Positions 52,698-64,000 of a stretch of 64,000 bases of DNA are shown piece by piece. A program made the translations under genes and the position numbers. Positions within the stretch are counted from its first letter, which is position 1; the number at the start of each line of letters is the position of its first letter. This stretch comes from Rhizomys pruinosus (lineage: Eukaryota; Chordata; Mammalia; Rodentia; Spalacidae). A model generated the notes under the pieces. It saw nothing but the letters and a program-made list of their open reading frames with translations, did not search any database and had not been told where the DNA came from. The stretch covers positions 362,418 to 426,417 of the forward strand of contig VZQC01013986.1 of NCBI GenBank assembly GCA_009823505.1, given 5' to 3'.

Positions 52698-53389
52698 TGT
52701 TGCTCCTCACCGTCCTACACTGTTTATATATATACCCACCTATATGCTTCAGTAATTGGGTGAATACATAAATGACTATAGCTGGTTAGCCTTTATTCAT
52801 GTGTGACCAAACACCAAATGATGTTCTTCCCTCTTAGAACTCAGGTGGCTCACGTTCACAAGGCTGTAAGCCTTAGAATTATCTCCTGCCTGGCAGGCTA
52901 ACTATGAGCTTCTGGCATGTAGTGGGGAGGGAACCAAGAGGAATCACCCGACAAGAAATGAAATGGACTAAAAGAGATGGTCTGGGAGAAAAGTTACTCT
53001 CTCTTTTATTCAGGCTAGGAATGTGCTTATATTCCAAAAGCTACTGTGCTCTGGGCAAGAAACTGGGGGGGGGGGGCAAGTGGGTGTGAATGAGGGGAAG
53101 GGAATTGCAGGCCATCTTGACACCTACGGAGGGCTGTAGAGCTCCTGTTTGTGCAACCAGTAATCTAGAGGTGTGACATTTTGCTCAATATCTCAAATGA
53201 ATGCCATCATGGTCTGGAAATTTGCAGAGATAGGTGAGGGCAGGATATACTGCAATATCCTGACCTCACGGAGCTACAGATAACTCACAGAGGTAACTTG
53301 AATGCCCATGGAGATAACAGATAACTCAAGGAAGTTCTGGTACAAGATAACAGGTCCTGCCTCAAGCCAGACAAAGTTTCATTCCTAAA
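52698..53389 (-). repeat. 5' LTR of the provirus
   Basis: Minus-strand LTR of about 692 bp ending with a TA-rich U5 and ACA at 52698. Its outer edge at 53389 (CCTAAA on +) coincides with the first unit of the tandem array. The primer-binding site after 52698 was not recognised. Confidence 0.7.
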
Positions 53390-54905
53390 CCTCACCAGCA
53401 CCTCACTGACTCTGATTGGTTGTCCAGAGTCCTGCGGGCAGGTGGCGAACCCCCCCCCCCAACAGTCAAGGCAGGTTCACCTTGTCACACTGGCACCTCA
53501 CTAATTCCAGGCGCCTGTCTGGAGTCCGAGCTGGGGATTCCGGGGAACAGTGGCGAGCCCCCCAAGGGTCGAGGTGGTTGTGCCTTGCCTCTTTGGCACC
53601 TCACTTACTCCAGACACCTATCTGGAGTCCGAGCTAGGACTTATGGGGGTGGTTGGTGAGCCCCCCAAGGGTCAAGGCAGTCTGGAGTCCAAGCTGGGAT
53701 TCCGGGGGTCGGTGGCAAGCCCCCAAGGGTCAAAGCCGATCTGCCTTGCCTCACCAGCACCTCACTGACCCTGGAGCCTTTCTATAGTCTGAGCTGGGAC
53801 TTATGGGGGTGTGTGGTGAGCCCCCCCCAAGGGTCAAGACTGGTCTGCTGTGCCTCACTGGCAGCTCACTGACTCCAGGCGTCTGTCTGCAGTCTGAGCT
53901 GGGACTTCCAGGGACAGGTGGCGAGTCCCCCAAGGGATCAGGTGGGTCTGCCGCTTGCTCTCACACCAACTCACCTTGGAGCCTGTCTGGGTGACTGACA
54001 TGCCAAGCCGGCAGGTGGCAAGCGGTCGCCTTGCTACAGCTAGTCCGAAGGTGTCTGGAGTCCGAGCTAGGACTTCCAGGGGTGGGTGGCAAGCCCCCCA
54101 AGGGATAGGTGGGTCTGCCTTGCCTCGCCTCACCAGCACCTCACTGACTACAGCCTCCTGTCTGGAGTCCAAGCCTGGACTTCCGGGGGTGGGTGGCGAA
54201 ACCCCAAGGGTCAGGGCACATCTGCCTTGCCTCACTGCCCCCTCACTGCCTTCTGGCCCCTGTCTGGAGTCCAAGCTGACACTTCCAGAGGCAAGTGGCG
54301 AGCCCCCCCCCCAAGGGTCAAGGTTGTCTGGAGTCCAAACTGGGACTTTCCGGGGCAGGTCACAAGCCCCCCAAGGGTCTAAGCTGTCTGGAGACCAAAC
54401 TGAGAATTCCAGGGGCAGGTGGCTAGCCCTGCAAGGGTCAAGGCGAGTCCGCCTTGCCTCACCGGCACCTTACTGACTCCGGGCACCTGTCTGGAGTCTG
54501 AGCTGGGTCTACTACCGGGGGCAGGGGATGAACCCCCCCCCCAAGGGTCAAGGCTGTCTGGAGTCCAAGATGGGACTTCTGGGGTTGGGTGGCAGCCCCC
54601 AGGCGACAGGTCAGTGTCCACTTTTCTCACTGGCAACCTCAACTGACTCTAGTGTGGCTGTCTGAAGTCTGAGCTGGGACTTCCAGTGGCAGGTGGCAAA
54701 GCCCCCAAGGGTCAAGGCTTTCTGGAGTCCGAGCCGAAGAGTCAAGGTGGGTGGGCTTTGTCTCACAGGCACCTCACTGACTCCGGTGGCTGTTTGAAGT
54801 CACAGCTGGGACTTCCGGGGGTTGGTAGGGAGCCACCCATCAGTCAAGGCGGGTCCACCTTGCCTCACCAGCACCTCACTGACTCCAAGCATCTCTCTCC
54901 CGATT
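53390..54905 (+). repeat. GC-rich minisatellite with long (~104 bp) and short (~62 bp) units
   Basis: About 17 diverged units. The anchor 'tctggagtcc' or a close variant occurs at 53517, 53621, 53681, 53781, 53885, 54054, 54161, 54263, 54327, 54387, 54490, 54557, 54661, 54721 and 54793, giving steps of 100-107 or 60-72 bp. The short units lack a ~41-bp module containing 'gccttgcctcaccagcacct'. C-runs ('aagccccccaagggtcaagg') vary in length. Open frames across it are by-products of composition and periodicity. Confidence 0.9.
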
Positions 54906-55440
54906 AAATATAACACAAAGCCGGCTGTGCGCGCCGGGTGGCGCACGTCTTTAATCCTAGACCTTGGGAGGCAGAAGGCAGGCGGATCTTTGTAATTCAA
55001 GGCCGCCTGTTCTTAAGTAGTGAGTTCAGGACAACTGGAATACAGGGAGACCCAATGTCTCAAAAGAAAAAAAAATAAATATAAAATATATAAACACACA
55101 CACACACACACAACACACACACACACCACCGGGTGTGAAGGCCGGCACAATGCCGTGCACAACCTGTGGAAAGGAAATCACATTATTGCTTAATACTCAA
55201 GGAGAAACAAAACCATTTCCAAAAACTTCTATTTAATTGGACCAAGATTTTTAGTTTATATTGTTAATGAAAATTTTTATTAGTGGTTAGTAAGGGGCAC
55301 TTCATTTGACCCAGGGTTTCTTTGCAGTTACTATCTTGTAACTCCATAGGCAGACCAGGCTGGCATCAAACTCCCATAGAAGTCTTCCTGCCTCTGTCTC
55401 TAGAGCACTGGAATTAAAAACCTGTGTTACCAAGTTAGTC
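54906..55440. repeat. B1 (+), CA microsatellite, old B1-like (-)
   Basis: B1 54925-55070 (+) with several single-base losses, (CA)n 55093-55127, and an old B1-like element about 55300-55435 (-). Confidence 0.8.
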
Positions 55441-55769
55441 TCAGAATGCAGTTCAAAGCAGATTTAACCATGAGGTTTAAGATGAAATGTTTGTTCTGGG
55501 CCCATTGTACATGCAGCAGTTGCAGCTCACGGGTCACATGAGGCCTGGAAGTCTGCTGGTTAAAAACGTTTCCTTCCCTAGCCCGGGATCTCCAGCAAAG
55601 TTTTGAAACTAGCATTACGGTTAATACCTGATATAAGCTTTTAAGGTGAAGCAAATTTAAAGGACCAGAATAAATTTTCATGCCTGGGAATTTTAAGTAA
55701 GCATGTGTATATATTAAAAGATGTTTAGGGTATCCATAATTTAAAGATAATATAATTACATGACATCTC
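55441..55769. other. Unassigned sequence
   Basis: No gene, repeat or open frame that I can support. Confidence 0.6.
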
Positions 55770-56165
55770 TCTGCTTAAAAAATTGAAGAAGACACCAGGA
55801 GTTAGAAAAACTTCCCATGCTCATGGATCAGGAAAGTTAATATTGTGAAAATGGCAATCCTGTCAAAAGCAATTACAAAGATATCAATGCCACCATAAAA
55901 TACTATACACAGCATTCTTCACAGAATGCAATAATCTAAATTCATGATGAACCAACACACACACTGTATGGTCGCACACACATCACACACACCGACAACT
56001 TCAAAAACAAATCCTGACAAGTAAAAAATTGTGGGACAGCATCACCATCCTGATTTCTCATCCATACACCAAAGTTATAATAATAAACAAACAAACAAAC
56101 AAACATGGTACTGGTATAAAAACAGACCCATTGACCAATAGAACAGAACTGAGGACAACGTATTT
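55770..56165 (+). mobile_element. L1 ORF2 fragment
   Basis: Matches the same part of ORF2 as 1690-2030 ('aacttcccatgctcatggat', 'tggtactggtataaaaacag') but is degraded, with a CA-rich insertion at about 55950-56000 and (AAAC)n at 56090. Confidence 0.8.
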
Positions 56166-58129
56166 CTTAAATGTAGTCAGCTAAATGTTTCTTTCTGTGT
56201 TTTCCTTATCTTCATTTCTTTTATCGTTAAAAAAATCACTGCATGTTTGATCTCTAACAAACATCTGAAAATGTCCTTATACCTGAATTTGGAATTTGTA
56301 CATATTTGGAATATGTACAAATATCTAACATCCTTTGTTACTTGCCCCAGTTTAGTTTAATGTTCCTTTAAACGATGGGCTTTTAGGTTTTTATTGTTTG
56401 TTATTAATTTTTTCTAGATATTGTACAAGTATTCATACATAATCTGAACCAATAGAAGCTGGAAAATAGATGAAGCACTAAGTGAACACAAACTATAGAG
56501 ATGATAAAATCCTCTATGATTAGAGAAATGTTCTAAATGTTCTGGATGGTACTTACATACGCGTGTACAATTGTCAAAATTGATCAAACTGAGTATATAC
56601 ATCCTGTGCATTTTTATATATGTAAATGATTTCTATTTTTAAACTTAAGAAGGCAATAATGTTTTCTAGAAAGCTTCCTGCAAAGAGGTCTCACCATCCT
56701 CTGTGGCAGAGCCATGTATTCAACCATCATACTGTACCTAGGTCTCAGAAGAGTCCATATGAGCAATTAGGAAAAGGAAAGAAGTATTCGGATCTGCCTG
56801 TTCTTCCAATTACATAGCCAAGTTTGCATCAGAGCTATAATCTCCATTGTTATCATTGCCAATAGTTTTATGCCTGCACTGTGGCTTTATCAATTGAAGT
56901 TTATGCATTAGTAATTGGCCTGCTTCTGACACAGCCTGAGCATCAGTATGGACAAGTGTATTGCTGCTGCAGGAAAATAGGCTTAGTTGTTTTCTCTTAC
57001 TTAGGCATGCACCTTTGAAGTCTGCATTCTAATGGGTGTGGAACAATGTTTGTTCATCATTATACTGTAATTTATTTATAATAATCCCATAAACATTGGT
57101 AAACAAGGTATTACTGTGACTTATCTCCTAACCACTAGAGTATGTAAGCTAGTGGCATCAGCCGTGAGTTATTCCTCCAAGGAGAGAGCTAATAGCCAAT
57201 TAGATTTGGGATATACAGATTATATGGCTGGCACTGCTGCACAGTATTTCCAGGCAGGTTGAGGTGTAGCTGATGAGTGAGGAGAGTTTGCTTGACTCAA
57301 GGAAACCGATATTTGCTTTATTGGTTTAGTGGACCTTGGAAACACTCTCTGGTATACCAGAGACCAACTGTACACTTGCAGTGCAGTCTCAATAAATCAT
57401 CTGCCGACTGCTTACATGAGGGCTTCAACAGGAGGGCCTTAGCGCCTCTCTTCTTGTAGGTATCCAGTTTACAGGCAAGAAACCTTTACTTTTTTTTGGG
57501 GGCGTGGGCTTGGATCCCCTGGCAAACACATCCTTGGCAAGTAATCCATTGCTGATATCAGGCTCTCCTGTATTAATATATTTGTAAGCATGGCACAGCT
57601 TATAAGGACTTTAGTATATATTTGGTTCTGAATAAGAAATAAATCCTTTTCCATAATCTTGTTGGTATTATTATCATTAAAGAAAGCAGTTTTTAACCAG
57701 TTTTATAAGATATTACATCTATAACAGTTGTCTCCAATTACAGTTAGAAAATGACTTTATTACCATCATTTTTTCTTTGTTCTATGAAAGAGGTAAGAAA
57801 TTAATCTCATTTAAACACTTTGCAGCCTAGAAGTGAAAGGTTCATTTAGGACTCATTATAAACAGATGTACAAATATGATCCACAGAGATTTTTGATGCC
57901 TGTAGCAGTCAAAGGCTTCTCTTCCTTTTAATATTTAGAAGGCCAGATTCTCTGCTGTTTTCTTTGGTAACATCCTCCAATGCAAGCTGGGTATCTTTTT
58001 CTTTCTCAGTCTCCGTTGAGTTGGTGATGTTTTGACATGAGGGAACATACTTCTGTACCTTTACTCATTAGTTTATGTCCCCTGGGATAATTAATCTTGA
58101 TAATTAAATTCGTGGGATTGAGTAGCATT
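56166..58129. other. Intergenic, nothing recognised
   Basis: AT-rich sequence without convincing exon, SINE or LTR. Short frames are at chance level. Confidence 0.65.
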
Positions 58130-58490
58130 TAAGAGATTATTAGTAATGTACATAACTATGTCTGTGACAGTGCTTCCTGATATAATTAATCAAGTAAGGG
58201 GAGGAAGACCTGGTCTGAATGTGGGTGGTATCATCTCATCCCATGGAACTACAAGCAAAGATGGAATAAAGGGGGGGTGGGTAGGAGAAAGTCTAAGTTG
58301 CGAGATATCATACTCATATTTTCTTTGTCTCTCTCTCTTTCTCTTCTTCCCTTCTACCCTCCCTCCTGACCTTGATGACTTTGCTCTATCATACTTTTCC
58401 CTTTCCTGATATACAGAGACTATAAGCCAAAATACATCCTTCCTCCCTTAATTTGTTTTGGTTATTTTATCACAGTTAGGAGCATAGAAC
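58130..58490 (+). repeat. 'tgtcaacttgac'-type repeat, 3' part
   Basis: 'ctgaatgtgggtggtatcat' to 'agccaaaatacatccttcct' and 'ggttattttatcacagttag', parallel to the copies at 41.2-41.5 and 46.0-46.3 kb. Confidence 0.6.
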
Positions 58491-60041
58491 TAAATCAGAA
58501 TCATCGGGTCATTTCTATGACTATATGTGATTCAGAACCGTTTGGAACTAATTTCTCAGAGGAACTTGTATCAGTTGGTGATACGAGCTAGAGAAAGCGT
58601 AGAATTCTGTAAGCAGAGTGTAATGGATGACTCTGCTGGGATCCCAGAAGACCAGAATGTTTGTAGAAATACTTTCAGTGACTATGCTCATGAAGTTTTA
58701 GGTAGAAACAAGGATTGTGTTGGGAATTAGACTAGAGAGCATTTAGTCTAGCAAAGAAATTACCTGCATTTTTTTCTATGTCCTAAGACTTTGTGAAGAC
58801 GAGGTTAAAATTTGGTGGAAGAAATTTTAAAGTCAGCATTTGATTAGTGGGATAGGGCACACCCAACGGAGTTCAGCTACTCAGACCCTTGTGGATTTCG
58901 GGAGCTGTGATCCAATCCTCTGAAATGGTGAACCAAAATAAGTCCTTCCCTTTCTCAAATTGTGAGAAAAATAGATAAGACTTGTCCTCTGGATAATGAC
59001 AAAAAGCAGATGAGATAGTATGAAACATATACTGGACCTAACAAGCCTGGCACTGTATTCTGTCACAGTGACCAAAGTCTAACACACACCCCACCCCCTT
59101 CTAAAATATTTTTAGTTGCTTCATCTTGGCACTCCAGTTTTCCTTCCACTACTAAATCTCAGGATGAGAATTCTGGGGTACTACCATACTCTGGACCCCT
59201 AATTCTTGCTTGGTAATCCAAAACTCAGTAATCCACCAGCTTCATTTTCACTCATCTTTTTGTGAAGCTTCTAGATTACTGAGAATCTTTTTCCTTATGT
59301 TTATGTCTTTTGTGATATAACTTTCTGTGTAATTTTATTCATTATTTCTTGCATGCTTGAAACACAAATGAGGGGGTTTTACTCAAAATATGTGAATATT
59401 GCACCAATTGTAAAGGGTTACAATAGATAATAGTTTTCATTTATGTGTTTGTGTTTTTTACTTGTCCTCTTGGTAGTGGCAAAAAACCTGCATTCAAGTT
59501 TACTGTTAAAATGTAAATCTCTAAATGTGTTTTGGAATTAACCTATAGTTTATTTTCAGAATTTGTAATTTTGATGTATGTGTGGAGTATAATTGGAAAT
59601 ATTTTGGAATAATATAATAAGGGAATCAAAAAAAGAAGAGAAATACTATTCAAAGAATGACCAACAGTAAACTTGGTGCATCGAAGTTTTTAAAGACCTG
59701 AGAAAAAGATGCAAGGACAGGCTTGTATGACAGACTCCATTGCGCTCTGGCAGGGACGGGGGGATGTGGGATGGGCATGGGATTGGGGATGAGTTAGATT
59801 TGTTAAGAATGGTACTGAAATTGCGGCTTCAGTAATAAATGTACCTTAAAAATTTTTTAAAAACCAGATGAGATGGTATCCTGGACCTGACAATTCTCTC
59901 TGTATTCACTGTATTCTCAACAAGTCACTTAATACCTATTGTAGAACAACTTTTTTGCACTGGACTATGTGAAATTTGTCCCAAGACATCGCCATCTAGA
60001 CAAGCTTTCCATTTGACTTTATTATCTCTTTTGTTTCATAG
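58491..60041. other. Intergenic with an L1 3' UTR fragment
   Basis: 59630-59870 (+) resembles the L1 3' UTR at 3280-3480 ('caaagaatgacc', 'gagaaaaagatgcaagg', AATAAA near the end). The remainder is unassigned. Confidence 0.6.
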
Positions 60042-60093
60042 AATCCCCTTCGTCTACCCAGGAAGCTGAGGTCATACTTTTGGGAAACAAACG
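60042..60093 (+). other. Candidate orphan exon (52 nt)
   Basis: Pyrimidine tract 'tttatctcttttgtttcatag', then 52 nt open in two of three frames, then donor 'ACG|GTAAGT'. No neighbouring exon is recognised, so it could be part of a non-coding transcript, a distal 5' exon of a gene to the right, or chance. Confidence 0.25.
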
Positions 60094-60284
60094 GTAAGTG
60101 ATAATAAGCAAGAAGTCATTGGCCTTCAGCATATCGTATAATTAAAAGAGTAATCTAAATAAACGAGTTTCTCACTATTTCAGGGCTTTAAATGTATTGG
60201 AATAAAGTAATGCAAAATGTGAGGCGTTTGAACTCCCACTGTAGAGTTCAAGATCCTTCTAAATTAAGAATTAAAATCCATTCT

Positions 60285-62405
60285 TGGGTTTGGAGAGATG
60301 GCTCCGCAGATTAGAGACTGGGCTTGCTTCTTTGCAGGGACCTGGGTTCAATTAATTTAACAGCAACCTGGTGGCTACAACTGTCTAATAATAGTTCAGG
60401 GATGCTAATGTCATCGCTTCTTGAGTTTTGCGGGCATTGCCATGACACTGTGAAATTACAATGTGCAGTCAATTTACACTCGAGCAATACAAAATATGTA
60501 TTTTTTTGTATTGTTTTGAGACGGTGTTCCCTTTGTCACTGGCTGGAGCTCACTCTACAGATTTTTTAAGATTAAAATCTGCATTCTCAGAATGTATATT
60601 TACCTGTTGGGTCATTTAAAATTAGGTCTTTCCACATGATTTATATTGACAGTACTCATGTTTAAAGTAACCATATTTTGCTATGAAAAGATGGTAGTCA
60701 TTAAGACGACTTTGCTGCTCTTATCAGAGGACTTGAGTTTGGTTCCCACACACACCTGAGTACTTTGCATCACTTGTTAGTACCATCTCCAGGAGATCTG
60801 ACACCCTCTTCTTACTTCATCAGGCACCTGCACATATGAATACATATGTGCACACAGATGCAGACCACACATCATTTAAATAATAAATAAATTTAATTTG
60901 ATTTTAAAGACATTACCATGTATCCTTAAAGTATAACATCAATAGGAACTTAGATTTATAGTACTTCATTATGTGTCAAACACTAAAGTAGTCGTTGCTA
61001 TGCACCATATATAATTGATACACTAATTCTAATATATATGATAATCAAACATATAAATTCTAATTATACACAATTAACAATATTCTCTATGATAATCTAA
61101 AAAGAAACTATTTTAAAATATTATTTTCTTGAGTATCCAATTTGATGGTTTGAATTCCCTTAAAAAGTTTTAAACTGGGCTGGAGAGATAGCCTAGAGGT
61201 TAAGAGCGCTGACTGCTCTTGCAGAGGACCCGGGTTCGATCCCCAGCACATCAATGGGGCTGAGAACCATCTTTTAATCGCGTTCCAGGGGAATCCGACA
61301 TTCTGACCCGTGGACATTGCACAACACAGGTGGCACAAACCTACATGCAGACAGTAATTCATACACAACAAAAAAATAAAAATTTTAAAAAAGCTTTAAA
61401 CTATAGTTTTGGGAATTGAATCAGATTAAACAGCTTGAGTAGCATATGAAAGCTACACAGATACAATGATTAAAAATATGTCAGGCTAGAGAGATGGGTC
61501 AGTGGTTAAGGGAGCCGACTGCTCTTGCAGAGGACCGCGATCGAATCCAGCACGCCCTCATGGCAGCTGAGACCGTCTTTAACTCCAGTTCTAGGAGAAC
61601 CCAACACCCTCTTTCTGACCTCCGAGGCACTGAATGACACGGGGGCACCAGCCTACATGCAGACTAATGCATACGCATAAAAAGTTAAAATTACAATTAA
61701 AATATGTCATACAGTTATTCTTACTCCTGTTACACTGTGAAGTATTCACACTATGGGATTAACTTCCTCTTTATTCCTGCCTTTGCACTTTTCCTATTTT
61801 CATCTTTTTTTTTAATGTCTTTTCAGGATTCCACCAATTTTCCTATTTTAAACTTCATTAACTTTACCAAACTGAGACGAACATAGAAATAGCATCTCAG
61901 ACTTACCAAGGTAACAGAAACAAACTGTTTGATTTTCCAGGTTCATAGCTCAGTAGTAAAGTTATTAATTATATGTTATGCGTGGAGAGTTTTTTAATAG
62001 CCATATTTTATTTGTTGGCTATTTTATAACTAGTGCTGGCTATTTTATAACTTGGCTTAATAAAAAAATGAAACATTCTTTACTTTATTGAATGCTCACT
62101 ATCCTGTCCTCTTGCTCCATTGACCTACTCTGTTAGCATTATTCAGGTTTATGGATTCATTATTTTTGTATTTCATTATAATTTGCAGAATTTTTCAGAT
62201 AGAGGATTAACTTCTTTTTGGTTATTGACTTATTTAACATATGTGATTCTTAGCCGGGCTTAGTGGTGCAGACTTTTTAATTGCCCGCACCTGCGGAGGC
62301 AGAGGCAGGGGTTATATTCTGTGAGTTAAGGCCAGCCTGGTACATAGTGCAGTTCCAGGCCAGCGTGGACTGAAGGGAGTTACCCTGTCACAAAAAGAGC
62401 AAAAT
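60285..62405. repeat. Degraded B2s and B1
   Basis: Old B2-like 60285-60480 (+) and 60690-60900 (+), B2 61168-61390 (+), B2 61485-61700 (+) and B1 62250-62405 (+). The last three have many single-base gaps. 60901-61150 and 61701-62249 are AT-rich and unassigned. Confidence 0.8.
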
Positions 62406-64000
62406 CACCATGTGTTTCTTGTAGATTTATTTCTACCTCATTATTATGGGTACCCATCACTATTAATCATTCCTACCAGTTCTTAGTATATATGGCTGCT
62501 AGGATATGCAGGAATTAGAAAAAGTATTCCCTCTCTACAAGCGTATCATTTGTAAAATACGGTGAATAGATGGCTCTTCCACATAAATTAAAAAGAGGCA
62601 CCTCCTACAGAATGGCACAGCTCAGAACTGGGGCACACAGTTTTGAAAACAACAACCAGACTGACTTTTATGTTCTATTCTTGGAAACCATTGAACTTTA
62701 CACAACTTACACAATTGTATACAGCAGCCATTGGTATGGTACTAAAATCATTTATGCCTGTATTATTTCTTTTCCTGTGTTCTTTCCTGCTTGCCCACTG
62801 ATAGAAAGAAGTACATGTCTACATTTACATATACTTATAATGGAAAAATGTTCATGAACTTTGCTACATAAAAGCAACAAACCTTAAATACCCTGAAGCA
62901 TTTGTTCTTTTCATAAATTTCAGATATCTTTTATGACTAAAATGTTTTCAATTAGTGTCAATGTGTGTGTTCAGAGAAGTTAAAATTTAGTTGCGAAAGT
63001 CCCTTGAAGATGGTTTTCCATTTTTTAATGCTACCTCTGACATTCTTGAAAACAATAATTGGTTTATAACAACAAAAAGGATTTACTAACTATGACCCAA
63101 AATTTATCAGCTACCAGTGGAAAGCAGAATCAGGATACAGGAAAGCTTTTGAAAATTCAAGGAAAGCAAAATCGCTGTTTCTACTGCTGAACTATTGTTT
63201 AAGAGAAAGAGCGAGTGTAAGCATGCACGTGTTAGGAAACATATTTTTATTAATTTGATTTTATTCATTAAACTTATTCTTTGACAATTTCATACATGTA
63301 TATAATGCAGCCTTCATACAATTCCTCCACACTCTGTCTTAACTCCTTCTCACCATGTCAGGCTCCTTTTCTCTACAAATCTCTTTCTCTCAATATCTTT
63401 ATGTCTTGTTGGTAACATTCTCACTGATTTTAATTAGGGTTTTCTGTGTCACCATGGGTTTGTATCCATCCACTTGTGCCAGGCAAACTCAGTTGTGAGT
63501 ACACAATTGAAGACAATGACCCCTCCTCTCCTGTGTAACTGACTGTTGACAGGGCCAGTTTTAGGTAGACCCAGTATAAGTCACCACAGCTGTTACAAGT
63601 CAAGGTTGTAATGGCTGCGTTGTGCCTAGAAGATGGCATAGAAAAATTGTTTTAGCTGGGCATGGTGGTGGCACGCGCCTTTAATCCTAGCACTTGGAAG
63701 GCAGAGGCAGGCAATCTTTGTGAGTTCAAGCCAGCCTGGTCTATCAGATGAGTTCCAAGATGCTACACATGTGCATGAGATTTTTTTTGGTGACAGGGTT
63801 ACTATGTAGACCACACTGGTCTCATACCCACAGAAATCCCCTGCTTCTGCCTCCTCCCAAGTACTTTGTACTACAGGCATGCATCTCCACATGCAGCCAA
63901 AAGTGAATTTTAATTTTTTCAGAGTATGTGCAAAATATTCCAGACTCTTTTTATTGGAGCAGATTTAAGACGCAAGGTCCCAGGTACTGGTTGGTGTTGA
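62406..64000. other. Intergenic to the window end
   Basis: Unassigned sequence with a B1 (63652-63770, +) followed by a B1-like element in the opposite strand (63780-63890, -). No gene. Confidence 0.7.

Larger units (their letters stand above)
50462..53389 (-). mobile_element. Internally deleted, 3'-truncated ERV provirus
   Basis: Two LTRs in the same orientation (minus) enclose about 1.7 kb. On the minus strand a purine-rich tract (plus 50997-51014) lies immediately before the 3' LTR, as a polypurine tract should. A small MGN-starting frame begins about 340 nt after the 5' LTR. Reverse transcriptase, integrase and envelope are not visible, so the element is defective. The two LTRs differ by many substitutions and indels, indicating an old insertion. 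It is the same family as the solo LTR at 47967. Confidence 0.75.

Noticed and set aside
53955..54476. 173-codon frame across the tandem array, with a 139-codon frame on the other strand
   Set aside because: The translation follows the repeat units with changing frame and varied unit length, and both strands are open. A composition effect, not a protein.

Overview
This is a stretch of a rodent nuclear genome, probably a muroid. It is crowded with B2-type SINEs (Pol III A/B boxes, 'gggttcgatcc', AATAAA-rich tails), B1 SINEs, a few ID-like SINEs, L1 remnants and ERV LTRs. No bacterial, CRISPR or plasmid-like feature is present. Species cannot be fixed from the sequence alone.

Only two protein-coding genes are supported, and they converge tail to tail, as known for mammalian DOCK7 and USP1. 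The last two exons of Dock7 are on the + strand (5479-5646 and 8632-8674), with upstream intron from position 1. The complete coding region of Usp1 is on the - strand in eight coding exons between 23848 and 13499. They join to a 781-codon frame with all boundaries in phase and the catalytic Cys90, His589 and Asp747 in place. A non-coding first exon ends at about 25754 inside a CpG island (about 25.5-27.1 kb) with a cluster of CCAAT boxes at 26.5-26.7 kb.

The region 17125-19322 is abnormal. The largest Usp1 exon, with flanking intron, is present twice around a single N at 18242. One copy is clean; the other differs mainly by 1-2 base indels in short runs. This looks like an assembly false duplication rather than biology.

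Right of the Usp1 promoter (27-64 kb) I see no gene, only repeats: SINE clusters, L1 3' ends (31.8-32.3, 36.1-36.4, 43.1-43.6, 59.6-59.9 kb), an ORF2 piece (55.8-56.2 kb), an ERV LTR (37.9-38.3 kb), and several copies of an interspersed repeat beginning 'tgtcaacttgac'. A second LTR family occurs as a solo LTR with target-site duplication (47967-48582) and as an internally deleted provirus in the opposite orientation (50462-53389). A GC-rich tandem array with two unit lengths (53390-54905) abuts that provirus exactly. A possible orphan 52-nt exon lies at 60042-60093.

Functionally, Dock7 (Rac/Cdc42 exchange factor) and Usp1 (deubiquitinase of FANCD2 and PCNA) are unrelated neighbours. I found no convincing undescribed biological system. 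The points most worth checking are the exon-6 duplication, the Ser313-to-Ile change in USP1, the predicted six-codon upstream ORF, and the two-length tandem array.
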